A stretch of DNA of 15,264 bases from Bacteroidales bacterium UBA2030 (GTDB taxonomy: Bacteria > Bacteroidota > Bacteroidia > Bacteroidales > TTA-H9). The DNA lies in the NCBI GenBank assembly GCA_002332755.1, contig DDBO01000100.1, positions 1 to 15,264 of the forward strand, read 5' to 3'. Below the pieces are notes generated by a model. That model saw nothing but the letters and a program-made list of their open reading frames with translations, did no database searches and was not told the origin of the DNA. Every line of letters begins with the position of its first letter. Within the stretch, counting starts at the first letter, position 1. The position numbers and the translations under genes are program-made. This document shows, piece after piece, positions 7,320 to 15,195 of the stretch.

Positions 7320-7804
7320 CACTCCAGGAAATTATCAAACAACTGAGTAAAAACACTACTACTCAATTGCAGATAGCCAAAGTAATAGAAGTAGGCGATC
7401 AGCAATGTACAGTAGATTTTGAGGATGGCAGACCAATACTGCAAGGTGTAAGGCTTAAAGCCGTTTTGGACAATAATGATAATACTTTTCTGCTGGTACC
7501 TAAAATCGGTAGTTATGTTGCGGTAGGGCCGATTATGAATAACAATGCCGTTCAGGCTGTCTTGGTTTGTTCAGAAGTAGAACGACTCGAGTTAAAAATA
7601 TCTTCTACATACTTTGAAATAGACCAGGAAGGTTTTCTTTTGAAAATACAATCTGAAAATCTTGCTTCTGTGTTGAGTTCATTGATTGATGCCATTTGTA
7701 GTATTACAGTCCCAACTGCTACCGGTCCCTCTGGTGTGCCTATCAATTCTGCAACATTTACTACAATTAAAAACCGCCTTTTAAAAATTTTGAAGGATGC
7801 TTGA
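7316..7804 (+). CDS. Baseplate central spike protein (OB-fold, gpV-like)
   Basis: This 162-residue protein starts with a helix, then has an OB-fold pattern at about 18-87 (IAKVIEVGDQQCTVDFEDG, LLVPKIGSYVAVGPI, AVLVCSEVERLELKI) typical of P2 gpV, phi92 gp138 and Mu gp45. A short beta segment follows at 90-112, then an unusual C-terminal helix-turn-helix-like part with VPTATGPSGVPINSATF and IKNRLLKILK. Spikes puncture the outer membrane. Classical spikes end in a beta-prism with a metal-binding HxH apex; no such motif is present here. That apex function may be lost, or taken by the neighbouring 71-residue protein, which is speculation. Translation is coupled to the hub through ATGA. Confidence 0.72.
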   Translation: MTLQEIIKQLSKNTTTQLQIAKVIEVGDQQCTVDFEDGRPILQGVRLKAVLDNNDNTFLLVPKIGSYVAVGPIMNNNAVQAVLVCSEVERLELKISSTYFEIDQEGFLLKIQSENLASVLSSLIDAICSITVPTATGPSGVPINSATFTTIKNRLLKILKDA

Positions 7805-8012
7805 TAAAAATAAACTAAAAAGATCCATCGAATCAGCTTTTCTCGAAGCACGCGGCAAAAACGATAATCCGGAAAATGCAATAGCCACGCTATCATCACA
7901 GATAGCTGATGCTATAGATGACTATGTACGTTCGCTTCAGATTACTTACAATACGGGGCTTACATCAGGCCCTTACCCGGTAGTCGGCGTATTTGGTTAT
8001 TCATTATCGTAA
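7797..8012 (+). CDS. Small baseplate-region protein of unknown function
   Basis: This 71-residue protein begins inside the last codons of the spike gene (8-base overlap). Residues 1-47 form an amphipathic helix pattern with many charged residues (KLKRSIESAFLEARGKND, IADAIDDYVRSLQ). Residues 48-71 are a glycine/proline-rich strand-like tail (NTGLTSGPYPVVGVFGYSLS). The pattern recalls small proteins found after gpV-like spikes in Bacteroidetes phages, whose function I do not know. It could cap the spike or bind the hub, but nothing in the sequence shows that. Overlap with the spike and tight packing before the gp25-like gene argue it is real and made with the baseplate. Confidence 0.68.
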   Translation: MLDKNKLKRSIESAFLEARGKNDNPENAIATLSSQIADAIDDYVRSLQITYNTGLTSGPYPVVGVFGYSLS

Positions 8013-8022
8013 CATTCAAAAC

Positions 8023-8322
8023 ATGAAAGATTTTATACTTGATAATTCGAATGATCTGGCTACTTCTGAGGGCGATTTTTTAATCGATGTGCCTGATTTG
8101 CAGAATGTATCACTGCTGCTCTCAACCACCAAAGGAGATTGGAAAGAATCGCCAGCTATTGGTATTGGACTTATACGTTACCTCGATAGTCCTTTCTCTG
8201 CGTCCCAAAGGTTAAAAATGCTACGCGATATATCATTGCAAATTGAACTGGATGGCGGAACCACGCCAACAATTCAATTCAACGAATATGGCTTGTTGAA
8301 TATCAATACTTACTATAAATGA
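8023..8322 (+). CDS. Baseplate wedge protein, gp25-like
   Basis: The ATG at 8023 gives 99 residues; a longer frame would start with TTG at 7993 inside the previous gene. gp25/W-like proteins are the most conserved part of contractile baseplates: they form the wedge core and seed sheath assembly. The visible pattern is a leading DFILDNSNDL / GDFLIDVPDLQNV segment, then LLLSTTKGDWKESPAIGIGL, matching the short gp25-type core in which strands precede a tryptophan and a proline-glycine turn. A helix SQRLKMLRDISLQIELDGG and a terminal strand close it. The single-domain length matches relatives such as Mu gp46 or P2 W. Position before the J-like gene agrees. Confidence 0.77.
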   Translation: MKDFILDNSNDLATSEGDFLIDVPDLQNVSLLLSTTKGDWKESPAIGIGLIRYLDSPFSASQRLKMLRDISLQIELDGGTTPTIQFNEYGLLNINTYYK

Positions 8323-8888
8323 GGACTATTCTTTCTAAAAAAAATCAAACTATTTTTGATATCGCCCTCCAGGAGTATGGCTATGTTGAGTGCGTTTTCA
8401 GTATTTTAGCAGCTAACGCGTTTCTCAGACCCGATATCTCATTAGATGATGGTCAGTTAATATTTTTACCTGATGAAACTATAAATCAGGATGTTGTAGA
8501 TTATTATAAAAAAAATGATATCTACCCTTCTACTGGTAATGATGATTATATAACTCTAACACCTGACGATATGGTTAATATTACTCAAAAACTTAACTAC
8601 TCACTTAACAATGGACCTACACAATTTTATGCTATTAGGGTTCCTAATCTAAAGGGCACATTGGTAGTACAAATAGATTATGATATACCATCCACTGTTA
8701 CCCAAATTCATTTAGAGCAAAGTCTTGATGGTGAAGATTTTTCAATTATACCAGGCACTCATTTTACCTTAGTTGCTTCAGTAAAAAGTCATACCTTTAG
8801 CCTCATAGGACTCCTTACCAATTATGTTAGGGTAGTGGTAGATGTTTGTTCAGCTGGTGTTATTAAAGAAATAATATACAGAGTGTGA
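8319..8888 (+). CDS. LysM-like / beta-sandwich baseplate protein
   Basis: This 189-residue protein appears to have two domains. Residues 1-55 resemble a LysM or tail protein X unit: KNQTIFDIALQEYGYVECVF followed by LSLD-like DISLDDGQLIFLPDE, as in the 'initiate, interval, stable value' pattern where a final strand reads I-F-L-P. In phages such domains help hold hub to wedge. After a linker rich in Asp/Asn (about 56-78), residues 79-189 look like an all-beta module (AIRVPNLKGTLVVQIDYDIP, IHLEQSLDGEDFSII, NYVRVVVDVCSAG) similar in pattern to a discoidin-like or other ligand-binding sandwich. I cannot name the family. It sits between gp25 and J, where no extra gene is required, so it may decorate the wedge. 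Confidence 0.62.
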   Translation: MRTILSKKNQTIFDIALQEYGYVECVFSILAANAFLRPDISLDDGQLIFLPDETINQDVVDYYKKNDIYPSTGNDDYITLTPDDMVNITQKLNYSLNNGPTQFYAIRVPNLKGTLVVQIDYDIPSTVTQIHLEQSLDGEDFSIIPGTHFTLVASVKSHTFSLIGLLTNYVRVVVDVCSAGVIKEIIYRV

Positions 8889-9781
8889 TGGCACGAACAA
8901 TTGCCGAAATTTACGATGCATTGAATCATGTTAAAAATAACATGCAGGAGCTTCATGCATTTGTAGTTGATAGTCGACAAGGATATACACTTGACAATGC
9001 AGAAACACTTTTAGCCGATTTATCTAATCGAAGCAGGGTAGCCATCTGGCGTTTATGGCTATGGCTTATAGCGGTAGCATCCTGGATGATTGAGAAACTT
9101 TATGATCAACATAAGGCAGAGGTAGAAAAAATTATCAATAGTAAAAGACCCCATACGCTTCGCTGGTATGCTGAAGAAAGCAAAAAATTTCAATATGGAT
9201 ATGCTCTCGAATGGTTGGGCGATTCCTTTGGCTATATCTCTGATCAACCCTATTCTCGCATCATTACTTACGCTTCAGCTACTGAAATAGGCGATAAAAT
9301 CAAAATAAAGGTAGCCACAGGCACTATACCTGATATTAAACCATTATCTGTGCAGCAGCTATCCGCTTTCCGCGATTACTGGGCTAAAATGAAAGATGCT
9401 GGTGTTAAGCTCGAAATTGTTTCTCTGTCAGCTGACCAGGTGAAGGTAAATTTGAAAATTATACGCGATAGAATGGTGTTAGATGCGAACAATAAATTAC
9501 TACGCGATTCATCCGTGAATCCTATTGAACAAGCAATAAAAATGTTTGGAGCAAGTTTAGAATACGATGGCGTCTTGCGCTTATCAGAGTTAGAAGAAGC
9601 CATACGCTTAGCTGAAGGGGTAGTAGATGCGAAAATAATTTCTGCCTACCATAGAGTGGCAGGTGGTGAATGGAGACCTATCGAAATGTATGTAGTACCT
9701 GAGTCAGGTTATTTCAATCTTAATATTGCAGAAAGCTCTTTCATATACGAAGATTTTGTTAATGTACCAATTAAAGATTAA
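8888..9781 (+). CDS. Baseplate J-like wedge protein
   Basis: The ATG at 8888 gives 297 residues, overlapping the upstream stop by one base (TGATG); a GTG three bases earlier is possible. Its order, after gp25 and before a short I-like protein, matches J of P2 and gp47 of Mu, which build the wedge rim. The N-terminus is helical with a striking hydrophobic region (SRVAIWRLWLWLIAVASWMIEKLYDQHKAEVEKII), and the C-terminal half is alpha/beta with VKLEIVSLSADQVKVNLKI-type strands and a VDAKIISAYH segment near the end. I recall similar proteins in Bacteroidetes prophages. Canonical J motifs are weak, so the call relies largely on position. The hydrophobic stretch is probably a buried helix rather than a membrane anchor. 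Confidence 0.68.
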   Translation: MARTIAEIYDALNHVKNNMQELHAFVVDSRQGYTLDNAETLLADLSNRSRVAIWRLWLWLIAVASWMIEKLYDQHKAEVEKIINSKRPHTLRWYAEESKKFQYGYALEWLGDSFGYISDQPYSRIITYASATEIGDKIKIKVATGTIPDIKPLSVQQLSAFRDYWAKMKDAGVKLEIVSLSADQVKVNLKIIRDRMVLDANNKLLRDSSVNPIEQAIKMFGASLEYDGVLRLSELEEAIRLAEGVVDAKIISAYHRVAGGEWRPIEMYVVPESGYFNLNIAESSFIYEDFVNVPIKD

Positions 9782-9783
9782 AC

Positions 9784-10248
9784 ATGTGGTTTTTTTCACT
9801 TTTTAAATCCATCATATTATTAATACCGCCACCACTTCGCAAAACTCGTTTTCTGGCCTGGGTGAAAGTATCATTAAGTTATCTTTATATGCTCTCAGAG
9901 AGCTTGAAGATTTACAGATATTTTCTTCATCGCGATATTACAACAACTCCCCAGGTAATATATATTGAGAGGCTTCTCAACACGCGTTTTGGACGTAATG
10001 ATATATTTATTTCTGAAGGTTACGAACTCGGTCCATGGATTTGGAACATACTACCACCAGTTGGTGAATTTGATTTTTATCTCGACCAACATGATAGCTA
10101 TGTTTTCAATTCAAATGACGCTGAAACTATCAGTTTTATCGTAAACATTCCATCAATTTTGTATATTTACGCAAAAAATATTGCAGCTATTGTGCAAAAG
10201 TATAAGCTGCCTGGTAAATCATTTATCATTCAAATATTTTATATCTAA
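9784..10248 (+). CDS. Short I-like baseplate/tail protein
   Basis: This 154-residue protein begins two bases after the J-like stop and its last base is the A of the next ATG (TAATG). The N-terminus has a hydrophobic segment (FFSLFKSIILLIPPPLRKT) followed by an aromatic helix (LAWVKVSLSYLYMLSESLKIYRYFL). A VIYIERLLNTRFGRNDIFI strand-turn resembles the region after the coiled helices in Bacteroidetes phage proteins at the same position. In P2 order, J is followed by I, which connects the baseplate to fibres, and that role is inferred from order alone. The N-terminal hydrophobic run could be read as a signal anchor, but its neighbours argue for a buried structural helix. Gene identity is moderately certain, function less so. 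Confidence 0.6.
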   Translation: MWFFSLFKSIILLIPPPLRKTRFLAWVKVSLSYLYMLSESLKIYRYFLHRDITTTPQVIYIERLLNTRFGRNDIFISEGYELGPWIWNILPPVGEFDFYLDQHDSYVFNSNDAETISFIVNIPSILYIYAKNIAAIVQKYKLPGKSFIIQIFYI

Positions 10249-11063
10249 TGAAAAGATTAAGAAATATTAGTGGAGGGATGCCGCTGCGGCTTCAAGATTT
10301 TGATCTAATCCAAGATAATTTGAATGACGCCATAGATTGCATTATTCAAAGTTTGGTTCCAGGTGAATCAGCTTTGATACTGAAAGGCCTTACTGTGGCC
10401 GATGGTAGTACAATAGTTGCTAATGCAGGCTGGTTATATCGCTCTGGTGAAATATACTTTGTGCCTCAAGCTAACTTTGCTTTCAATGCTTCGAAAATTT
10501 TGTATCTCATACCTAATACTACTACTGAAGAATCAAGAACTTTTAAAGATGGAAGCATCCATGAAGTTCATGAAATCCGTAACTATGCCTGGGGCTACGA
10601 TGAGAATCCACCCATTTATGCTATTCGATATGATGAGCTATATACTCTTGATAAAATTTTAAAAGCAAATATACTTTCATTATTTGGCCAGACAGCAATT
10701 TTAGCACCTTTCATAACTCTACCTTATGCCTCAGGTTTTTCCCCAGCTACATCTCTCACTGGACTTGCATTACTATCTAACTCATTTAATGTTATGATGC
10801 TTCATGGCGCATTTACGGCGCAAAATGGTTACGGTAAACTTGCGTTATTACCAATTGGTCAAAGACCGAGCGCCGATGTAGTGGGTTATTTTTTTAATGG
10901 CACTTCAGCACCTGGTGTTCTTAAAATTAAGACCAATGGTGAAATACATGTTACTGGCGCTCATACCAGTCAAATAAATTATATTTCTTTCTTTTTCTAC
11001 AAAGATTTTGGTAATAGTGTTAATTATAATTTACCGATAGGCGCTCCGGCTTTACCGGATTAA
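10248..11063 (+). CDS. Tail fibre-like / baseplate attachment protein
   Basis: This 271-residue protein starts with MKRLRNISGGMPLRLQDFDL, a segment I recognise as common at the start of Bacteroidetes phage tail-tip proteins, followed by an amphipathic helix and a short strand region (ALILKGLTVADGSTIVANAG, GWLYRSGEIYFVPQANF). The middle part is beta-rich, and the C-terminal 90 residues (GAFTAQNGYGKLALLPIGQ, ADVVGYFFNGTSAPGVLKI, NGEIHVTGAHTSQINYISFFF) look like a fibre or trimerisation-type module with regularly spaced strands. It probably links the baseplate to the following tailspike. Direct receptor binding is possible. It lies just upstream of a marked compositional change. Confidence 0.65.
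   Translation: MKRLRNISGGMPLRLQDFDLIQDNLNDAIDCIIQSLVPGESALILKGLTVADGSTIVANAGWLYRSGEIYFVPQANFAFNASKILYLIPNTTTEESRTFKDGSIHEVHEIRNYAWGYDENPPIYAIRYDELYTLDKILKANILSLFGQTAILAPFITLPYASGFSPATSLTGLALLSNSFNVMMLHGAFTAQNGYGKLALLPIGQRPSADVVGYFFNGTSAPGVLKIKTNGEIHVTGAHTSQINYISFFFYKDFGNSVNYNLPIGAPALPD
11045..11059 (+). other. Small GC-rich hairpin at the end of the fibre-like gene
   Basis: TCCGG at 11045-11049 pairs perfectly with CCGGA at 11055-11059 around the loop CTTTA, inside the last codons of the fibre-like gene and 20 bases before the tailspike start. The downstream sequence is A-rich, not a T run, so it is not a standard intrinsic terminator on this strand. It could modulate passage into the tailspike gene, or be chance. 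Confidence 0.3.
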
Positions 11064-11078
11064 AAAAAATTAAAAACA

Positions 11079-13292
11079 ATGGCAGGCACAAACAGAATTA
11101 TTAATCTTTCGCTAACTAATTACTACAGAAATTACATAACAAAAACTGATGGAACTCCTTTTAACACACCAGATGAATTAGTGGCTTTTAGACCAATAGG
11201 AGAGCCAGGTGATTTTGCTCAGGTAATTTCAACTCAATCATTCTGGATGTGGCACCCTGGTGCTAGTTCCTGGGTTAACACAGATTCTGGTTCAAGTGGT
11301 AATAATGGCACCACTTATTGGTCTGACATTTTAAATAAACCGTCCGAATTCCCTCCATCGCAGCATAATCATCCTATATCAGACATTACTGATTTAGCAA
11401 GTAGTCTTATACAGATTATAGATGATACAAAAGAATATGCTGATAATAAAATTTCCTCAGAAAGTTTAATACTAAAAGATTATGCTGACGCTAAAGCCAA
11501 CGTTGCTGAACAAAACGCTAAAAATTATGCTGATATTGCGGTACAGAATGCTACGGATAATATAGATCCTAATAAATTAGATAAAACTGGAGCCCTGGAA
11601 AACTATGTCTTAATGATTGGAGATGGACAAGCTTATTGGGGAGTTCCTAGATTAACATCTGCAACTTATATTGTTCCTACCGGAAGTTTTGATACTGCAC
11701 TTAGAAATGCAATAAATAACGCAGTTGCTGGTGATGTACTTGATTTTACTGGTTGGACTGGTACACATTTTATAGATTCAACGAATGGAACAGTTAATAT
11801 AAATAAACCACTAACACTATTATTTGGAACTGTAACTATAAAATTTAGAGCTAGAGGTAGAACTAGCCACATGTTTTATATAACAAGTTCTAGTGTAAGA
11901 ATTATTGGTTATGGAAGATCTTCGAATGTCAACGATTTATCCGGTCCTACCAAATTTGTAATGGAAATAGATACAGGATTTACTAACGGCGGTTATCATA
12001 TTAAAACTTGGAAAGCTTCTGCATTGAGATTTGATGGATTTGATTTAATCGGAGTTCGCTCAAATTATAATGAAGTTGAAGGTACATTTACTGGAGCTGG
12101 AGGAATATTTATAGAAAAAGAAAATCCAGACCAAGTTTCGAGTGGGAATAACGTAAATAATCTAATTATAAATAACGTATATATCCAGGGAACAGTTGCG
12201 CACGGTATTTATGTTGATACACCAATTATCTCTCGTATAACTAATGTACGAGTGTCGCAAGCTGGAAGACACGGAATATTTATTAAAGGTGGGACATCAA
12301 TTGTTATAGATGCTACTTATGTAAGTAGTGCGCACTTGGCTGGATTTTGTTTATATGGAGTATCCTATAGTTCTATTATAGCTTCTGCTGCTGAAAATGC
12401 TGGGGTTGGATATTGGATTAGAAGTTGTTCTGCTGTTAACTTGTTTGGATCCGGTGCTGAAAATTGTATAAATAAGGGAAGTGGTAATCAAGTATTTGGC
12501 ACTGGATTAAATAATAGTGGAATCCTTAATTATAACGGTACAGTTATAGATGACTGTTCTGCTGATTATAGAGATATTTTTAGAGGAACAAGTTATATAA
12601 TTTCTGGTGGCAGAAATATTCTTTTAAATGGACCATATAGTATTAATGCATCATTAGTTGGAGAAGCTGGAACTACTTCAGTGTTATCTGCGCATTTTAG
12701 GATTATGTCTAATGCTAGATATATACAAATTCTTTCTCCAAGATGTGCAATGTCTACAGGTAATACATTTGCTGGAAGATTTGATCTAAGAATTGAAAAT
12801 GTTGGTACAGATTATCCAAGAGACTGTACAATAGATTTTAATCCTTATGTTGATGGATCTGTTGTACCAGCTTTTGGTAAACCTTATGTAACTGAAATAA
12901 ATGCAGATGGTGAAAACTGTCCTGTGTATAATGTGGGAGTAAATACACAGTTACGTTGGGGTAATACAAAATGGTGTTTTGAAAAATTATTTGCTCCTAC
13001 CAGTAATATGTCATTTGACGTATCAAGTTATGATTTATTTAGAGCTGATAATTTTACAGCAATGACTGGCAATTATAGTTATCAGTTTACTAATCCTATT
13101 AAAGATAAAACTGTAATGATATATTTACCTCCACTAGGTACAGCAGTTATATCTTGGATAGGAAACATATACGTATTGTCTGGAGTATTAAGTACTACCG
13201 CACAAAACATAGTTTACGTTCATTGTGTTAGTGAATTAAATGGTGGTGTGTATTTTATAACATTTAGCCAACCGACTCCTATAAATAGTTAG
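11079..13292 (+). CDS. Tailspike with right-handed beta-helix domain
   Basis: This 737-residue protein reads as a modular tailspike. Residues 1-78 are an N-terminal attachment part with FWMWHPGASSW. Residues 80-106 (YWSDILNKPSEFPP, then SQHNHPISDITDL) match a phage tail-fibre repeat and contain an HxH at 96-98, a motif that can bind metal in fibres. Residues 107-165 are alanine-rich and coiled-coil-like. From about 195 a pectate-lyase-like cap (SFDTALRNAINNAVAGDVLD) leads into beta-helix coils to about 510 (NLIINNVYIQGTVAHGIYVD, RITNVRVSQAGRHGIFIKGG). The last 200 residues are another beta-rich portion. Such spikes bind and often cut capsule or O-antigen; the catalytic residues cannot be identified by eye, so depolymerase activity is only possible. 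Arginine codons are mainly AGA, unlike the sheath gene. Confidence 0.82.
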   Translation: MAGTNRIINLSLTNYYRNYITKTDGTPFNTPDELVAFRPIGEPGDFAQVISTQSFWMWHPGASSWVNTDSGSSGNNGTTYWSDILNKPSEFPPSQHNHPISDITDLASSLIQIIDDTKEYADNKISSESLILKDYADAKANVAEQNAKNYADIAVQNATDNIDPNKLDKTGALENYVLMIGDGQAYWGVPRLTSATYIVPTGSFDTALRNAINNAVAGDVLDFTGWTGTHFIDSTNGTVNINKPLTLLFGTVTIKFRARGRTSHMFYITSSSVRIIGYGRSSNVNDLSGPTKFVMEIDTGFTNGGYHIKTWKASALRFDGFDLIGVRSNYNEVEGTFTGAGGIFIEKENPDQVSSGNNVNNLIINNVYIQGTVAHGIYVDTPIISRITNVRVSQAGRHGIFIKGGTSIVIDATYVSSAHLAGFCLYGVSYSSIIASAAENAGVGYWIRSCSAVNLFGSGAENCINKGSGNQVFGTGLNNSGILNYNGTVIDDCSADYRDIFRGTSYIISGGRNILLNGPYSINASLVGEAGTTSVLSAHFRIMSNARYIQILSPRCAMSTGNTFAGRFDLRIENVGTDYPRDCTIDFNPYVDGSVVPAFGKPYVTEINADGENCPVYNVGVNTQLRWGNTKWCFEKLFAPTSNMSFDVSSYDLFRADNFTAMTGNYSYQFTNPIKDKTVMIYLPPLGTAVISWIGNIYVLSGVLSTTAQNIVYVHCVSELNGGVYFITFSQPTPINS

Positions 13293-13300
13293 TAATTTAT

Positions 13301-15187
13301 ATGGGTATGAGTAATAAAAATGCAAAACTGCTGATCTTATCTACAGTTAAAAAAAGGTTTCAAAATCAAGATGCCTTACGCATAGAATTAGAATTTTCTC
13401 ATTTTGTAAATGCAATACAAGTTGTAAAAGCGTTATTAAAATATGATAAAAAGTGGGCATTTTCTATAAGTCTTGATGATGGATATGCAGATGCTTATAA
13501 TAATGTTTTTAATATGTTTTATGGAAAATACCCAGACTTAAATAATGTTATCCATAATGGGTATTTTTTTACAGATGGTTGTGGTAATGATGTTATGTAT
13601 AAATCTGGATTTGCTGGCCCACTTGTAGATTCTACTGGTAATGATTTTCATCATGAAAACCAAAATGCATATGTAAAATGGAGCGAATATGAATTTGCGT
13701 GCGATTTTGGATTTGATATGATGTATCAACAATATGGTCAACCAGCTATCGAAAATCTTATTACTTACAATGATTTTTATCAAGACACCATTAATGGTAG
13801 AAATTATGTATATAATAAATTAGAATTTAAACCCATATTTGGCACTTGTAATGAAGGTAATACTGGTTGGATAAATAACGAAGGTAAATGTCCGTTGTAC
13901 GATGCTGGATGTAAAATCGTTGGGTTTAATAATAAAAGCGCAACTGTAGCTGGAGTATTTAAAACTTTAGAAGCAGGTTTAAATATAGAAGCTATTACAA
14001 ATGATGATATTAGTAATGGAATTATAATGCGTAGAGCGTTAATTGATGAAACTACTGACACAAATAGTTTACAAACACAAATAAATTCTATAGCTAATGA
14101 CACCGTAAAAAGATGGTTACATTATTTTACTCATAGAGTTACTTATACTACGCCTGTAACATCCGCTTCTATGTCAGTTGCTAAGTTTAAGTCTTTAATG
14201 GATTATTTGCATAGTAATTTTGGTAAAGGGGGGTTAGATAATATGTGGATGGCATCTCCACAGGAAGTTTATGAATATTTACACGCTTACCACAATTCAA
14301 ATATAGAAATATATTATGAAGGTAATAGAGTTATAATAGTTGTCAAGTATAATAAACCCATTGATTTTAGGAGAGCTGCTATATCTTTGAGAGTTAATTT
14401 ACCCTCAGCTCCAACTAAAATAGAAGTTTTTAATATTGCGTCTGTTACTACTAACATATCAACTAATTACCAAAATGGGTTAATTAATATAGAATGGACT
14501 CCTGAAATTGTGTCTGTTGCCAATAAATTTGTGACTAAAGCTGAAACTTCCAGACTACTTAAGGATAAAGATTTCGCTCAATTTATGGTAAATCGTATAA
14601 CTGATTTATCTTTAAAATCGCCTTTACAATACAGAATTAACAATATTCAACCAATTCAAGAAAAGATATTTGCTTTTGATTTTGGAGTAGCTGGGTATTG
14701 GGAACAAGGTTTACCATGGAATAGTGTAACAAGTGCTACTACTGGGGTAAAATTAACATCGTTTAAAGAGTTTAACTCTGGTGAAACTGTGAATTATGGT
14801 CTTGAAATTACACAAGCATTTTATGCAGCTACTACAGTCGGAAATACTCCATCTACTCCAAATAGTGGAGTTTATCCTGATAAAGTATTAAAAGATTCTG
14901 TTTATAATTCTATATCTAATGGAATATCACAAAGTGCTATAAAAATCACTGGATTGAATAACGACTTACTATATGATTTTGAATTTTTAGCTAATAAAAG
15001 CAACATTGACACAACAACAAAGTATAAAATAGGAACACAAGAAGTATCGTTGTTTGCAAGAGATAATTTTACAAACACAGTTAGAATTGATAACGTTTCT
15101 CCAATTAACGGTGAAATAGAAATATTAGTTATAGCCCAAGTGCAACAAGGGCATTTAAACGGAATGAGGATTATTGAACACGGATAA
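13301..15187 (+). CDS. NodB-deacetylase-like tail protein with C-terminal carbohydrate-binding-like domain
   Basis: This 628-residue protein appears to have three parts. Residues 50-330 recall NodB polysaccharide deacetylases: WAFSISLDDGYADAY matches motif 1, with Asp59/Asp60 in the place of the catalytic base and metal ligand; YFFTDGCGN and a WSEYEFACDFGFD segment follow; WLHYFTHRV near 272-280 resembles the last His motif; and GLDNMWMASPQEVYEYL closes the barrel. Where motif 2 would hold metal-binding histidines the sequence reads GFDMMYQQYGQ, so activity is doubtful. Residues 340-400 are a beta domain. Residues 456-628 (FAFDFGVAGYW, GLPWNSVTS, NSGVYPDKVLKDSVYN, IKITGLNNDLLYDFEFLA) look like a Bacteroidetes carbohydrate-binding sandwich. 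It starts eight bases after the tailspike; an ATG at 13307 is also possible. The placement suggests a second receptor-binding protein for a surface glycan. Confidence 0.66.
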   Translation: MGMSNKNAKLLILSTVKKRFQNQDALRIELEFSHFVNAIQVVKALLKYDKKWAFSISLDDGYADAYNNVFNMFYGKYPDLNNVIHNGYFFTDGCGNDVMYKSGFAGPLVDSTGNDFHHENQNAYVKWSEYEFACDFGFDMMYQQYGQPAIENLITYNDFYQDTINGRNYVYNKLEFKPIFGTCNEGNTGWINNEGKCPLYDAGCKIVGFNNKSATVAGVFKTLEAGLNIEAITNDDISNGIIMRRALIDETTDTNSLQTQINSIANDTVKRWLHYFTHRVTYTTPVTSASMSVAKFKSLMDYLHSNFGKGGLDNMWMASPQEVYEYLHAYHNSNIEIYYEGNRVIIVVKYNKPIDFRRAAISLRVNLPSAPTKIEVFNIASVTTNISTNYQNGLINIEWTPEIVSVANKFVTKAETSRLLKDKDFAQFMVNRITDLSLKSPLQYRINNIQPIQEKIFAFDFGVAGYWEQGLPWNSVTSATTGVKLTSFKEFNSGETVNYGLEITQAFYAATTVGNTPSTPNSGVYPDKVLKDSVYNSISNGISQSAIKITGLNNDLLYDFEFLANKSNIDTTTKYKIGTQEVSLFARDNFTNTVRIDNVSPINGEIEILVIAQVQQGHLNGMRIIEHG

Positions 15188-15195
15188 AATTAAAT

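Noticed and set aside
7552..7899. Minus-strand 115-codon frame opposite the spike and small baseplate genes.
   Set aside because: It is antisense to two overlapping genes with good family matches, and its composition shows no domain.
8337..8344. Second run of eight A's near the start of the LysM-like gene, as a possible frameshift site.
   Set aside because: In frame it reads TCT AAA AAA AAT, so the base before the lysine codons is T and the heptamer is T AAA AAA, which is not the canonical pattern. The zero frame continues normally for 180 codons, so no recoding is needed.
8888..9781. J-like protein considered as an integral membrane protein because of the WRLWLWLIAVASW stretch.
   Set aside because: There is one short hydrophobic helix flanked by charged residues in a protein placed among soluble wedge genes; a buried structural helix is more likely.
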